Shown here piece by piece: positions 57,123 through 64,000 of a stretch of 64,000 bases of DNA. Below the pieces are notes generated by a model that was given only the letters and a program-made list of their open reading frames with translations, had not been told where the DNA came from and made no database searches. The DNA is taken from assembly GCA_035763805.1 (NCBI GenBank), contig DASUAL010000133.1, forward strand, positions 1-64,000, given 5' to 3'. Origin of the DNA: DASUAL01 sp035763805 (GTDB taxonomy: Bacteria; Gemmatimonadota; Gemmatimonadetes; Gemmatimonadales; GWC2-71-9). A program made the translations under genes and the position numbers. Every line of letters begins with the position of its first letter. The stretch's first letter is position 1.

Positions 57123-59869
57123 GGCTGCCCGCCTCCGAGCGTTGCCTGCAGCTGGCGCAACGCGTCCCCCAACCGGGACAGCTCCTCGCCGTACCGTGCC
57201 CAGTCGCCGGCGCGCTGCGCCTCCACGGCGCGCCGATACGACTCGGCCGCTTGGCGGGCGAGTTCGGCGGCGCGGCCGTCGCCGGGACGCCCGGCGCTGG
57301 GCGCGGCTGCCACCGCCGGCGGCCCGGCCACGCCGCCGAACAGCCGCGCCAGGCCAGCCTCGAGCGTTTCTTCCATCACGACCCGGTTCTGGTGGGCGAC
57401 GACCACGCGCTTGAGCTCGGGGATGCGCCCGCCCTCGGCTCGCAGGTACAGCGGCTGCACGTAGATCAGTGACTCCTCGATCGGGATGACCAACAGGTTG
57501 CCCCGGATCACCTCGGACCCGCGCTGGTCCCACAGCGAGACCTGGCGGGCGATCTCGGTGTCCTGGTTGATTCGGTTGACGATCTGGGCCGGTCCGAAGA
57601 CCAGGCTCTGCTTGGGGAAGCGGTACACGATGAGCTGGCCGTAGTGCTCCCCGTCGTTACGGGCCACCATCCACGAGGCGAGGTTGTCCTTGCCGCGGGG
57701 CGTGAACGGTACCATGAAGATGAACTCCCCCTGCCGCTCCTCGGGCAGCCGCATCACCATGTGGCGCAGGAAGGGATCCTTCGCCTCGCCCGTCCGCGAC
57801 AACACCGGCTTTTGCCATTGGTCTTCGCGGTGGTAGAAGATCTCCGGTTCGGCCATGTGGTAGGTCGCGTACATGTCGGTCTGCACGCGGAACAGGTCCT
57901 CGGGATAGCGTAGATGCACGCGCAGATCCGCCGGCATCGCGTCGAGCGGTTGGAAGATCCCGGGGAACACCTTCGCCAGGGTGCGCACCAGCGGGTCGGC
58001 CGGGTCGGCGAGGTACGCCGTGACGGTGCCGTTGTACGCGTCGATCACCACTTTCACGCTGTTGCGCAGGTAGTTCACGCCGTTGGGGAGGGGCTGCGCG
58101 TACGGGTAGCGAGTCGTCGCGGTGTAGGCGTCGAGGATCCAGTGGAGCCGTCCCGAATCATCCAAGACCATGTACGGGTCGCCGTCGAACAACAGGAACG
58201 GGAGCGCCGTGCGCGCCCGTTGCCGGATGTTGCGGATGTACATCGCGCGGCTGTCGTTGGTGATGTCGCTCGACAGCAGGACCTTGAGAGACCGGAAATA
58301 CGTCGCGAGCACCAGGCGACGCAGCCACGAAGCGACCCGGACGCCCCCCGTTCCCTGGTACGTGGTGAAGATGTTTTCGTCCCCCGACGGATAGTCGAAC
58401 TCCCGCTGCCGGGTCCGAGCGAACACCCACGGATCGGTCAGCTCGCCGAAGTAGATCTCCGGCCGCGTCACGCGCAGCGAGACACTGGACACGGGTGGCA
58501 CGTCCTTGATGAACAGGACCGGCAGTCCTTCCTCGGTCACCTGGTTCACGGGCCCGAGCGTGAGTCCCATTCCGTGCGTGAAGGTGAGCCGCTCGTTGAT
58601 GAAGGTCCGCGTCGGCAGCGAGGCCGCGTTCAGCTCGCGCGGCGAGAGCATCACCTGGCGGTACCGGCCGTCGATCCAGTAGCGGTCGTCGTCCACCGAG
58701 ACGAAGTCGTAGTAGGTGCGGATCTCCTGCAGCTGCCCGAACGTCTGGAGCAGCGGGTCGCGATCCCACAGACGGACGTTGTCGATGGTAGGCCGATTGG
58801 CTCGGATGTCCCGCTCGGTGAGCCGGGCCTCGCCGGTGAGATCGCGCGTCACGACGCCGTCCAGCCCCCAGGCGCGCCGCGTCGCCGCGATATGGTGGGC
58901 GAGCTGGGGCGTTTCCTTCACCAACTCGTTGGGCGCCACGACCAGCCTCTGAATGATCGCCGGGTACAGGACGATGCCCAGGAGCGACACGCCGAAGTAC
59001 AGCCCGGCCGCGAGCAGCGTGTTGCGGGCCAGACGGTGGTTGCGGGCTCCCCACAGAACCATTGCTCCAGCAGCCACTGCGGCGAGCCCTACGACCCGCA
59101 GGCCGGCGAGCTTGGCGTGCAGATCAGCGAAGCTCGCTCCCACCAGGGGCCCGGTGGTCGAGTACAACAAGCCCGGGAGCCGGACGAAGTACACTCGCAG
59201 CGCCTCCCACAGGAACAGCAGGGCGATCAGCACGGCGAGGTGCAGCCGGGCCGACGGCTCCACCGTGACGTGACGCTGGAACACGACGACGTCCCGGCGC
59301 AGCACGTACAGCACCACGGTCGCCAGCAGTGCGAACATCGTGAGGGTGGTGCCGACCCCGATCGCGCCCGCGACGACCGGCATCGTGAACACGTAATAGC
59401 CCAGATCGCGGCCGAACACGGGATCGCTCGCGTCGAACGGGGTCCGGTGCAGGAACTGGAGCACGCTCAGCCAGCCACCCCAGGCCCCGATGGCGAACAG
59501 CAGCGCCAGTCCGAGCGCCGCCGGGAGCGCGAGGCGGCGCAGCAACCGAGGCACATCGACCGCCGAGGCCCCGGCGTTGAACGTGAGTACCAGCGGGTTC
59601 GGGACGAGTCCGCGCTGGGCGAGCCGCAGGTTGGCGTAGAGAAACGCGAAGGCGACGGCGCCGACCACGCCGCCCAGCAGCAGTCGGGCCCCGAGCCGGG
59701 TCGTGAATACGCGCTCGTAGCCCAGGGCTCCGAACCACAGCCACTCGGCCGCGAGCTGCACCAGAGTGGGCGCGACCAGGAAGACCACCACCACGAGCAC
59801 CAGCACGACGGCGTTGAACCGACGCGCTCGCCGAGGCGGGAGCCGGCGCATCTGTGGCGGAGCGGTCAT
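57119..59869 (-). CDS. UPF0182 family membrane protein
   Basis: A 916-residue protein. Seven or so membrane helices fill the first 330 residues (V-L-V-L-V-V-V-V-F-L-V-A-P-T-L-V at the start). The remainder is a large domain with family motifs (I-W-D-x-type region N-V-R-L-W-D-R-D-P-L-L, D-V-P-P-V-S-S-V-S-L, Y-F-G-E-L-T-D-P-W-V and P-Y-M-V-L-D-D-S-G). A short, acidic and Ala-rich C-terminus may form a coil. Family members are broadly conserved in Actinobacteria, Cyanobacteria and others with no settled function. Confidence 0.93.
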   Translation of the reverse strand: MTAPPQMRRLPPRRARRFNAVVLVLVVVVFLVAPTLVQLAAEWLWFGALGYERVFTTRLGARLLLGGVVGAVAFAFLYANLRLAQRGLVPNPLVLTFNAGASAVDVPRLLRRLALPAALGLALLFAIGAWGGWLSVLQFLHRTPFDASDPVFGRDLGYYVFTMPVVAGAIGVGTTLTMFALLATVVLYVLRRDVVVFQRHVTVEPSARLHLAVLIALLFLWEALRVYFVRLPGLLYSTTGPLVGASFADLHAKLAGLRVVGLAAVAAGAMVLWGARNHRLARNTLLAAGLYFGVSLLGIVLYPAIIQRLVVAPNELVKETPQLAHHIAATRRAWGLDGVVTRDLTGEARLTERDIRANRPTIDNVRLWDRDPLLQTFGQLQEIRTYYDFVSVDDDRYWIDGRYRQVMLSPRELNAASLPTRTFINERLTFTHGMGLTLGPVNQVTEEGLPVLFIKDVPPVSSVSLRVTRPEIYFGELTDPWVFARTRQREFDYPSGDENIFTTYQGTGGVRVASWLRRLVLATYFRSLKVLLSSDITNDSRAMYIRNIRQRARTALPFLLFDGDPYMVLDDSGRLHWILDAYTATTRYPYAQPLPNGVNYLRNSVKVVIDAYNGTVTAYLADPADPLVRTLAKVFPGIFQPLDAMPADLRVHLRYPEDLFRVQTDMYATYHMAEPEIFYHREDQWQKPVLSRTGEAKDPFLRHMVMRLPEERQGEFIFMVPFTPRGKDNLASWMVARNDGEHYGQLIVYRFPKQSLVFGPAQIVNRINQDTEIARQVSLWDQRGSEVIRGNLLVIPIEESLIYVQPLYLRAEGGRIPELKRVVVAHQNRVVMEETLEAGLARLFGGVAGPPAVAAAPSAGRPGDGRAAELARQAAESYRRAVEAQRAGDWARYGEELSRLGDALRQLQATLGGGQP

Positions 59870-59946
59870 CGAGGTAAACTAGCGCACGCGGTCATGGCCG
59901 CTACCCGATAGCACCGACCCCTTCCGGGGGGGCCACCGTTGTCCCC

Positions 59947-59975
59947 TTGACAATCACATAACGCAGTTATATTAC
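59947..59975 (+). promoter_or_regulatory. Promoter of the tetR gene
   Basis: TTGACA (59947-59952), 17-base spacer, TATTAC (59970-59975). Transcription would begin near 59982, only about five bases before the tetR ATG (59987), giving a leaderless or near-leaderless message. The spacer contains the first operator repeat. Confidence 0.6.
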
Positions 59976-59988
59976 TTAACACGGTTAT
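59958..59988. promoter_or_regulatory. Tandem TetR operator pair before tetR
   Basis: Two inverted repeats with the form TAAC-N3-GTTA: ATAACGCAGTTAT (59958-59970) and TTAACACGGTTAT (59976-59988). Their centres are 18 bases apart. The first sits between -35 and -10, the second covers the start site and the ATG. The same pair arrangement recurs before the next gene, which points to a regulator-specific site. Confidence 0.7.
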
Positions 59989-60631
59989 GAACGCCAGATC
60001 TACTGCCAGCCTGGAGCGCCGCGAGCGCGAGCGCGCTGAAACCCGCCGCAAAATCCTCGAGGCGGCGAGGCGGACGTTCGTGCAGCAGGGCTACGAACGT
60101 ACGACCATGCGCGCCATCGCCGCCAAGATCGGCTACACGCCCACGGCCATCTACCATCACTTCAAGGACAAGGACGCGCTGGTCGCCGAGCTGTCCGCGC
60201 TCGATTTCCGCGCGCTCTCACAGGCGCTGCGGCAGACTGGTTCCGTAGCCGATCCCGTGGAGCGCCTCGAGAAGATCGGGCAAGCGTACGTCGAGTTCGC
60301 CTTGACGCACCCGATGCCGTACCAATTCTTGTTCATGACACGCCGTCCAACGGACGCCGGGCAGGAGGCCATGCCCGGCGACCCTGGCGAGGATGCCTAC
60401 GGCTTCCTGCGCCAGACGTGCGCCGACGTGATCGCGACCGGGCGGCTGCGGCCCGAGTTCACCGACGCCGATGAGCTCGCACAGATGGCGTGGGGCTCGC
60501 TGCACGGGCTGGTCGCGCTGCAGATCGCCAAGGGCAATCACCCAGCTTTCCGTTGGCGCGATGTGCGGCAGACGGCGGCGAAGATCCGGGATGTGACGAT
60601 TCGGGGCACCCTGCGGGAACCCACACGGTGA
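59987..60631 (+). CDS. TetR family transcriptional regulator
   Basis: A 214-residue regulator. Residues 15-65 are the DNA-binding domain: R-K-I-L-E-A-A-R-R-T-F-V-Q-Q-G-Y-E-R-T-T-M-R-A and I-G-Y-T-P-T-A-I-Y-H-H-F-K-D-K-D-A-L. The ligand-binding C-terminal half (L-E-K-I-G-Q-A-Y-V-E-F-A) is diverse, as usual. It should repress itself and the exported protein/SDR/TolC run through the paired operators. The ATG overlaps the second operator. Confidence 0.92.
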   Translation: MNARSTASLERRERERAETRRKILEAARRTFVQQGYERTTMRAIAAKIGYTPTAIYHHFKDKDALVAELSALDFRALSQALRQTGSVADPVERLEKIGQAYVEFALTHPMPYQFLFMTRRPTDAGQEAMPGDPGEDAYGFLRQTCADVIATGRLRPEFTDADELAQMAWGSLHGLVALQIAKGNHPAFRWRDVRQTAAKIRDVTIRGTLREPTR

Positions 60632-60649
60632 GTTTTTTTGTTCATGTAG

Positions 60650-60679
60650 TTAACAGCGTTATGCTAGATGACAGTGTTA
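60650..60679. promoter_or_regulatory. Second TetR operator pair, upstream of the efflux run
   Basis: TTAACAGCGTTAT (60650-60662) and, with one mismatch, TGACAGTGTTA (60669-60679); centres are 18 bases apart, the same spacing as before tetR. It lies 31 bases before the start of the repeat protein gene, so the regulator probably controls that gene and the ones after it. Confidence 0.65.
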
Positions 60680-60709
60680 AAACACCCATGCGAAAGGAGC
60701 GGTACAGCG

Positions 60710-61060
60710 ATGCTTTCAATCCTTCACACCTCAGCCCGGGCGGCGCTCGTGGCAGGCCTCGTCGGCGCGTTCGCCCTGGCGGTCCCCGTGGCCGCGCGCG
60801 CGCAGTCGGTCACTTCGGAGCGGGCGCTCTTGAACAGGCTTGACGCAACGCCCCGCGGCACGGTTGCCGCCTTCACTCAGGTTCCAGCGGCCGCCGCCCC
60901 CGTTGAACAGGGATTTCTCGACGGCGAGCGGGCGCTACTCAACCGGTCCCGCACGGCCGCTGGCGAGCTCGCTGAGCAGCCCGAAATCGCCCAGCCGGGC
61001 CTCGCCGGCGCGCCGTACGCGCACGGAGTCAGGGCGCTCCTAAACCGGTCGAGCTTGTGA
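60710..61060 (+). CDS. Small exported protein with three RALLNR repeats
   Basis: A 116-residue protein with AGGAG before ATG 60710. A signal peptide ends A-V-P-V-A-A-R-A-Q. The mature part has three copies of a nine-residue unit: S-E-R-A-L-L-N-R-L (36-44), G-E-R-A-L-L-N-R-S (72-80) and G-V-R-A-L-L-N-R-S (106-114), spaced 36 and 34 residues. Pro/Ala-rich linkers separate them. I do not recognise the family. Its promoter carries the TetR operator pair, so it is under the same control as the efflux genes. Confidence 0.75.
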   Translation: MLSILHTSARAALVAGLVGAFALAVPVAARAQSVTSERALLNRLDATPRGTVAAFTQVPAAAAPVEQGFLDGERALLNRSRTAAGELAEQPEIAQPGLAGAPYAHGVRALLNRSSL

Positions 61061-61169
61061 ACCCCTGCCGCACCGCGCCGCCACCTTGCCCCTGGGACTC
61101 AGCATATCCGAAGGGTCGGGGCGGCGGCGCCGCGGCAAACGGGAGATCCAGGACAGGAGGAACACGACC

Positions 61170-61715
61170 ATGGACAGGACAATACTCACGCTTCTGGTCG
61201 GCTTGACCGGGATTGCGACTGCGGCGCCGGCCAGGGCGCAGGACGCCGCCGTTCCCGAGGCTCCTGCCGTGCTGATCCTGTCTGGCCAGGCGCTGCGGTT
61301 TCTGGCGCTGCAGTACCGGTCGTATCCGACCGAATTCATGGGCTGCATGGTTGGGGAGGTTCGGGGCGATACGGTTGTGATCGAGCGGATCGCGCCTGCA
61401 GACGTGGATCCTTCGGAATCAACAGCGACGTGGGTCGTGCCGCAGCAGACCTGCGAGGCGGCGGGGTGGACATCCACTGTCGGCCTGATTCACAGTCATC
61501 CCACCGGTGAGCGGTGCTGGTATTTCTTCCCAGGCACCGCGGTGCCTACCTCCGATGGGTACTCCTTCCTGCGCAGTGAGTATCCCGTAGACGCCATCAT
61601 GTGTGGCGATCGCGTGGTGTGGATCAGTCGCGGTCAAATGCAGCAGGAGGTCGCACTCGTTGCGAGCCACGCTCCCTCGACGGGTGAGGGGCGAGTCGTG
61701 TCCGCTGCTCCCTGA
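61170..61715 (+). CDS. Exported JAB/MPN (JAMM-like) domain protein
   Basis: A 181-residue protein with GGACAGGAGG before ATG 61170 and a signal peptide (L-T-L-L-V-G-L-T-G-I-A-T-A-A-P-A-R-A-Q). The JAMM-type motifs are E55 (P-T-E-F-M-G-C), H108 and H110 (L-I-H-S-H-P) and S128/D129 (P-T-S-D-G). The spacing between the H pair and D is longer than usual and S and D are adjacent, so zinc-site completeness is doubtful. JAMM proteases are cytosolic deubiquitinase-like or prokaryotic peptidases; an exported version is unusual. Confidence 0.7.
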   Translation: MDRTILTLLVGLTGIATAAPARAQDAAVPEAPAVLILSGQALRFLALQYRSYPTEFMGCMVGEVRGDTVVIERIAPADVDPSESTATWVVPQQTCEAAGWTSTVGLIHSHPTGERCWYFFPGTAVPTSDGYSFLRSEYPVDAIMCGDRVVWISRGQMQQEVALVASHAPSTGEGRVVSAAP

Positions 61716-61768
61716 GCGGGGCGAGGAAGCAGGGCGACTTGAAGTCTTTCAAGGAATGGAGCGTGCAA

Positions 61769-62563
61769 ATGGACAAGACCAATGCCGGCCAGCTCACCAC
61801 CCTGATCACAGGCGCCTCCGGAGGCATCGGATACGAGCTGGCCAAGCTCTTCGCCCGGGACCGGGGCCAACTGGTGCTCGTGGCCCGGAACGGAGACAGA
61901 CTCGCGACCGTCGCACAGGAACTGCGCTCGCTGGGAGCGCCAGGGGTAGAGGTCATCGTGGCCGACCTGGCTGGTGCGCACGCGGTGCCGCCGCTGCTTC
62001 GAGAGTTGAGCGCCCGGGGTCTGGAAGTCGACGTCTTGGTCAACAACGCGGGCTACGGACTGTCGGGGAGCTTCACGACGACGGACCAGGCGACCGAGCT
62101 GGGGATGATCCAGCTCAACGTCGGCGCCCTGACCGCACTCACCAAGGGGGTCCTGCCCGGAATGCTGGCTCGGGGCCAGGGCAGGATCCTGAACGTCGCC
62201 TCGACCGCAGGCTTCCAGCCGGGACCCTTCGCGGCGGTCTATTCCGCGACGAAGGCCTACGTGGTGTCGTTCTCCGAGGCTCTCGCGGAAGAGCTCACCG
62301 GCACGGGGGTCACCGTTACGACTCTGTGTCCCGGTCCGACGGCTACCGGGTTCGCTTTCCGGGCGAACATGCAGCGGTCCCGGCTCTTCCGGGCCGGCGC
62401 GACCATGACCGCGCGGGCAGTCGCTGCCGCAGGGTATTCGGCGCTGAAGCGCGGCCAGCGGCTCGTCGTCCCGGGCTTGTTCAACAAGATCCAGTTGCAG
62501 TCGCTGCGGATCTCACCGCGGCACTGGGTGCTGAAGGTCGCCCGCGCCCTGATCTCATCGTGA
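61769..62563 (+). CDS. Short-chain dehydrogenase/reductase
   Basis: A 264-residue SDR from ATG 61769 (a TTG at 61739 is possible). Cofactor motif T-G-A-S-G-G-I-G, then N-N-A-G, the catalytic S-T-A-G (N-V-A-S-T-A-G-F) and Y-S-A-T-K with the catalytic Tyr and Lys. The R after V-A-R-N (residues 32-35) suggests NADPH preference. It resembles DltE/YqjQ-type SDRs. Substrate unknown. Its stop overlaps the GTG of the TolC gene by three bases (GTGA). Confidence 0.9.
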   Translation: MDKTNAGQLTTLITGASGGIGYELAKLFARDRGQLVLVARNGDRLATVAQELRSLGAPGVEVIVADLAGAHAVPPLLRELSARGLEVDVLVNNAGYGLSGSFTTTDQATELGMIQLNVGALTALTKGVLPGMLARGQGRILNVASTAGFQPGPFAAVYSATKAYVVSFSEALAEELTGTGVTVTTLCPGPTATGFAFRANMQRSRLFRAGATMTARAVAAAGYSALKRGQRLVVPGLFNKIQLQSLRISPRHWVLKVARALISS

Positions 62564-63936
62564 AGCTTCCACGCCTCCTTCGCGCGACGTTGGCGGGCCT
62601 GTTCGTCGCCAATGCCCCCGCCGCCCTCGGGGCCCAGCGGCCGGACCCGCTCGGGCACCTCGTTGCCGAGGCGCTGCGCTCGAACCTCGGGCTTGAAGCG
62701 GAGCGGTTCGCCGAGCGCCGCACCGCGGCCGACGTGCGTGCCGCACGCGGGCTGTTCTTCCCCACCCTCGGCCTCGCCTCGCGGTACTCGCGCCTGGGTG
62801 GTGTGCCGAACCTCGGCGACCTGGTGAACCCCGCGTACGCGACGCTCAACCAGCTCACGGGGACGAACCGGTTTCCGACCGACGTCGACATGACCTTCCC
62901 GCAGCGGCATGAGTCGCGCCTGCAGCTCGTCCAGCCGGTCTTCAACGCGGAGATCTTCGCCAACTACTCGGCGGCGCGCGCGCGCCGGGACGGCCAGCGG
63001 ATGCAGCTCGCGGCCGCGGCGCGGCAACTCGCCGCCGACGTGCAGCTCGCCTACCTCCAGCAGGCCTCGGCGTGGCGCGTGGTCCAGATCCACGAGGCGG
63101 CGCTGGCGTTGGTGCGGGAGAACGAGCGCGTAGCGGAGCGCCTGCTCGCCGCGGGGCGCGCGACGCCCGAGGCCGTGCATCGCGCGCGCGCCGAGCGCGC
63201 CGACGTGGAGCAACAGCTCGCCGAGGCCCAGGAGCGACGGGTCGCGGCCGCCCGGGCGCTGAACCAGATCCTGCGGCGGCCGCTCGACGCGGCCGTCGAA
63301 GTGATCCCCGACAGCGCATTCGATCTCCCGCTCGACGTCAGCCCCGACAGCGCCGTCACGCGTGCGCTCGCCGCGCGGGAGGAGCTGCGTCAGGTCGATG
63401 CCGGGGTGCGCGGCGCCCAGGCGGCTGGCCGCGCCGCGACCGCGGCGTTCCTCCCTAGCGTGTCGCTGGCGCTGGACTACGGCTTTCAGGGTCCGGACTT
63501 CGCGTTCCGCCGGAGCGACGACTACTGGGTCGCCTCGCTCGTGGTGTCGTGGAATCTCTTCAACGGAGGCCGTGACGCCGCAGCGCGGTCCGCGGCCGGC
63601 TATGAGGAGGATCGGGCACGGGCGCTCAGGCAGGACCTGGCGGAGCGCATCGCGCTCCAGGTTCGAACCGCGTACGAGGCCGCTGGCGTGGCGCGCGCGG
63701 CGATCGCCACGGCCGACACGCGCCTCGAAGCGGCGCGCCGGACCTTCGAGCTGGTGCGAAGGCGCTCCGAGGAGGGTGTCGCGAGCCCGATCGAGTTCGT
63801 GGACGCCCGCTCCGCGTACACGAGCGCGCAGCTCAACCGCGCCCTCACCGCGCACCGCTACGCCATGCGATACGTCGAGCTGGAGCGTGCCGCCGCATTG
63901 CGCCGCCTCGACACCCTTGAGGAGACGAGCCGATGA
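62560..63936 (+). CDS. TolC family outer-membrane efflux protein
   Basis: A 458-residue protein from GTG 62560 with a signal peptide (L-A-G-L-F-V-A-N-A-P-A-A-L-G-A-Q). Two TolC-type halves are visible, each with a long coiled coil. The second has S-L-V-V-S-W-N-L-F-N-G-G-R-D and the closing R-S-A-Y-T-S-A-Q-L-N-R. It forms the outer-membrane exit duct for an efflux pump. It is translationally coupled to both the SDR gene before and the partial gene after it (ATGA). Confidence 0.93.
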   Translation: MKLPRLLRATLAGLFVANAPAALGAQRPDPLGHLVAEALRSNLGLEAERFAERRTAADVRAARGLFFPTLGLASRYSRLGGVPNLGDLVNPAYATLNQLTGTNRFPTDVDMTFPQRHESRLQLVQPVFNAEIFANYSAARARRDGQRMQLAAAARQLAADVQLAYLQQASAWRVVQIHEAALALVRENERVAERLLAAGRATPEAVHRARAERADVEQQLAEAQERRVAAARALNQILRRPLDAAVEVIPDSAFDLPLDVSPDSAVTRALAAREELRQVDAGVRGAQAAGRAATAAFLPSVSLALDYGFQGPDFAFRRSDDYWVASLVVSWNLFNGGRDAAARSAAGYEEDRARALRQDLAERIALQVRTAYEAAGVARAAIATADTRLEAARRTFELVRRRSEEGVASPIEFVDARSAYTSAQLNRALTAHRYAMRYVELERAAALRRLDTLEETSR

Positions 63937-64000
63937 CTATTCGACATTCGATCGTGGTGGCCGGGCTGATCGCCGGGACCGCTTTCACCGCCGCGGCCTG
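63933..64000 (+). CDS. Start of an exported protein (probable efflux adaptor), partial
   Basis: The ATG at 63933 overlaps the TolC stop as ATGA. The visible 22 codons read M-T-I-R-H-S-I-V-V-A-G-L-I-A-G-T-A-F-T-A-A-A, a signal peptide or anchor. In TetR-TolC gene runs the next gene is usually the membrane fusion (RND adaptor) protein, so that is the likely identity; the sequence is too short to show it. Confidence 0.5.
   Translation, partial: MTIRHSIVVAGLIAGTAFTAAA

Noticed and set aside
1..64000. tRNA, rRNA, riboswitch or insertion sequence
   Set aside because: I looked in the intergenic gaps and saw no cloverleaf, rRNA, transposase or terminal inverted repeats; small RNAs could still be missed by eye.

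Overview
The window is a GC-rich, densely coded stretch of a bacterial chromosome. Several traits suggest the phylum Gemmatimonadota: eukaryotic-type Ser/Thr kinases joined to TPR or extracytoplasmic domains, an Oar-like TonB receptor beside glycosidases, a UPF0182 protein, B-family heme-copper oxidase genes, and short ATGA/GTGA gene overlaps. This placement is inferred from protein flavour only; there is no rRNA in the window. I saw no tRNA, CRISPR array, insertion sequence or prophage.

Layout. 1-2.6 kb: pntA1-pntA2-pntB transhydrogenase operon (minus, running off the left edge). 2.7-3.6 kb: TM2-domain protein and a TrxC-like thioredoxin. 3.6-10.9 kb: a respiratory island. A fusion of diheme cytochrome b, a two-cluster ferredoxin and an MvhD-like domain diverges, across a palindromic promoter, from an Rrf2 regulator. 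The regulator is followed by a CbaD-like peptide, a CuA subunit II, a heme-copper subunit I and an SCO protein; two NorB-like small membrane proteins and a RidA protein lie opposite. Subunit I lacks the catalytic tyrosine of oxygen reductases, so the island may be a nitric oxide reductase system. 11-16.6 kb: DUF488, Ada, DinB, then a GMC oxidoreductase pair with a flavin monooxygenase. 16.6-29.4 kb: mixed metabolic and repair genes (MBL hydrolase, DUF2380, ornithine cyclodeaminase family, Rieske oxygenase, VOC, amidase, MsrAB, diguanylate cyclase, SH3 protein, Fpg).

29.3-36.1 kb: GH3 beta-glucosidase, TonB-dependent receptor and GH144-type lipoprotein, together a probable beta-1,2-glucan uptake and degradation locus. 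36.2-37.5 kb: membrane kinase. 37.6-39.5 kb: a rhodanese interrupted by one in-frame TGA at a cysteine position, an ArsR-type regulator with a palindromic operator, and a frameshifted AHSA1 gene. 39.5-42.6 kb: methyltransferase, ABC exporter, DoxX. 42.6-44.0 kb: ECF sigma factor, membrane anti-sigma candidate and CpxP/CnrX-like sensor with 4-base overlaps. 44.1-48.6 kb: Cys4/Arg-rich protein, kinase-TPR protein, esterase. 48.6-52.8 kb: MacB/Lol-like ABC efflux operon with adaptor. 52.9-55.5 kb: a graveyard of decayed sensor genes around an intact DUF456 gene. 55.5-59.9 kb: response regulator, exported unknown, UPF0182. 59.9-64.0 kb: a TetR regulon in which a motif pair (ATAAC-N3-GTTAT, 18-bp centre spacing) sits before tetR and again before the next gene. 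That gene encodes a small exported protein with three RALLNR repeats; an exported JAMM-like protein, an SDR, TolC and the start of another exported protein (probably an efflux adaptor) follow.
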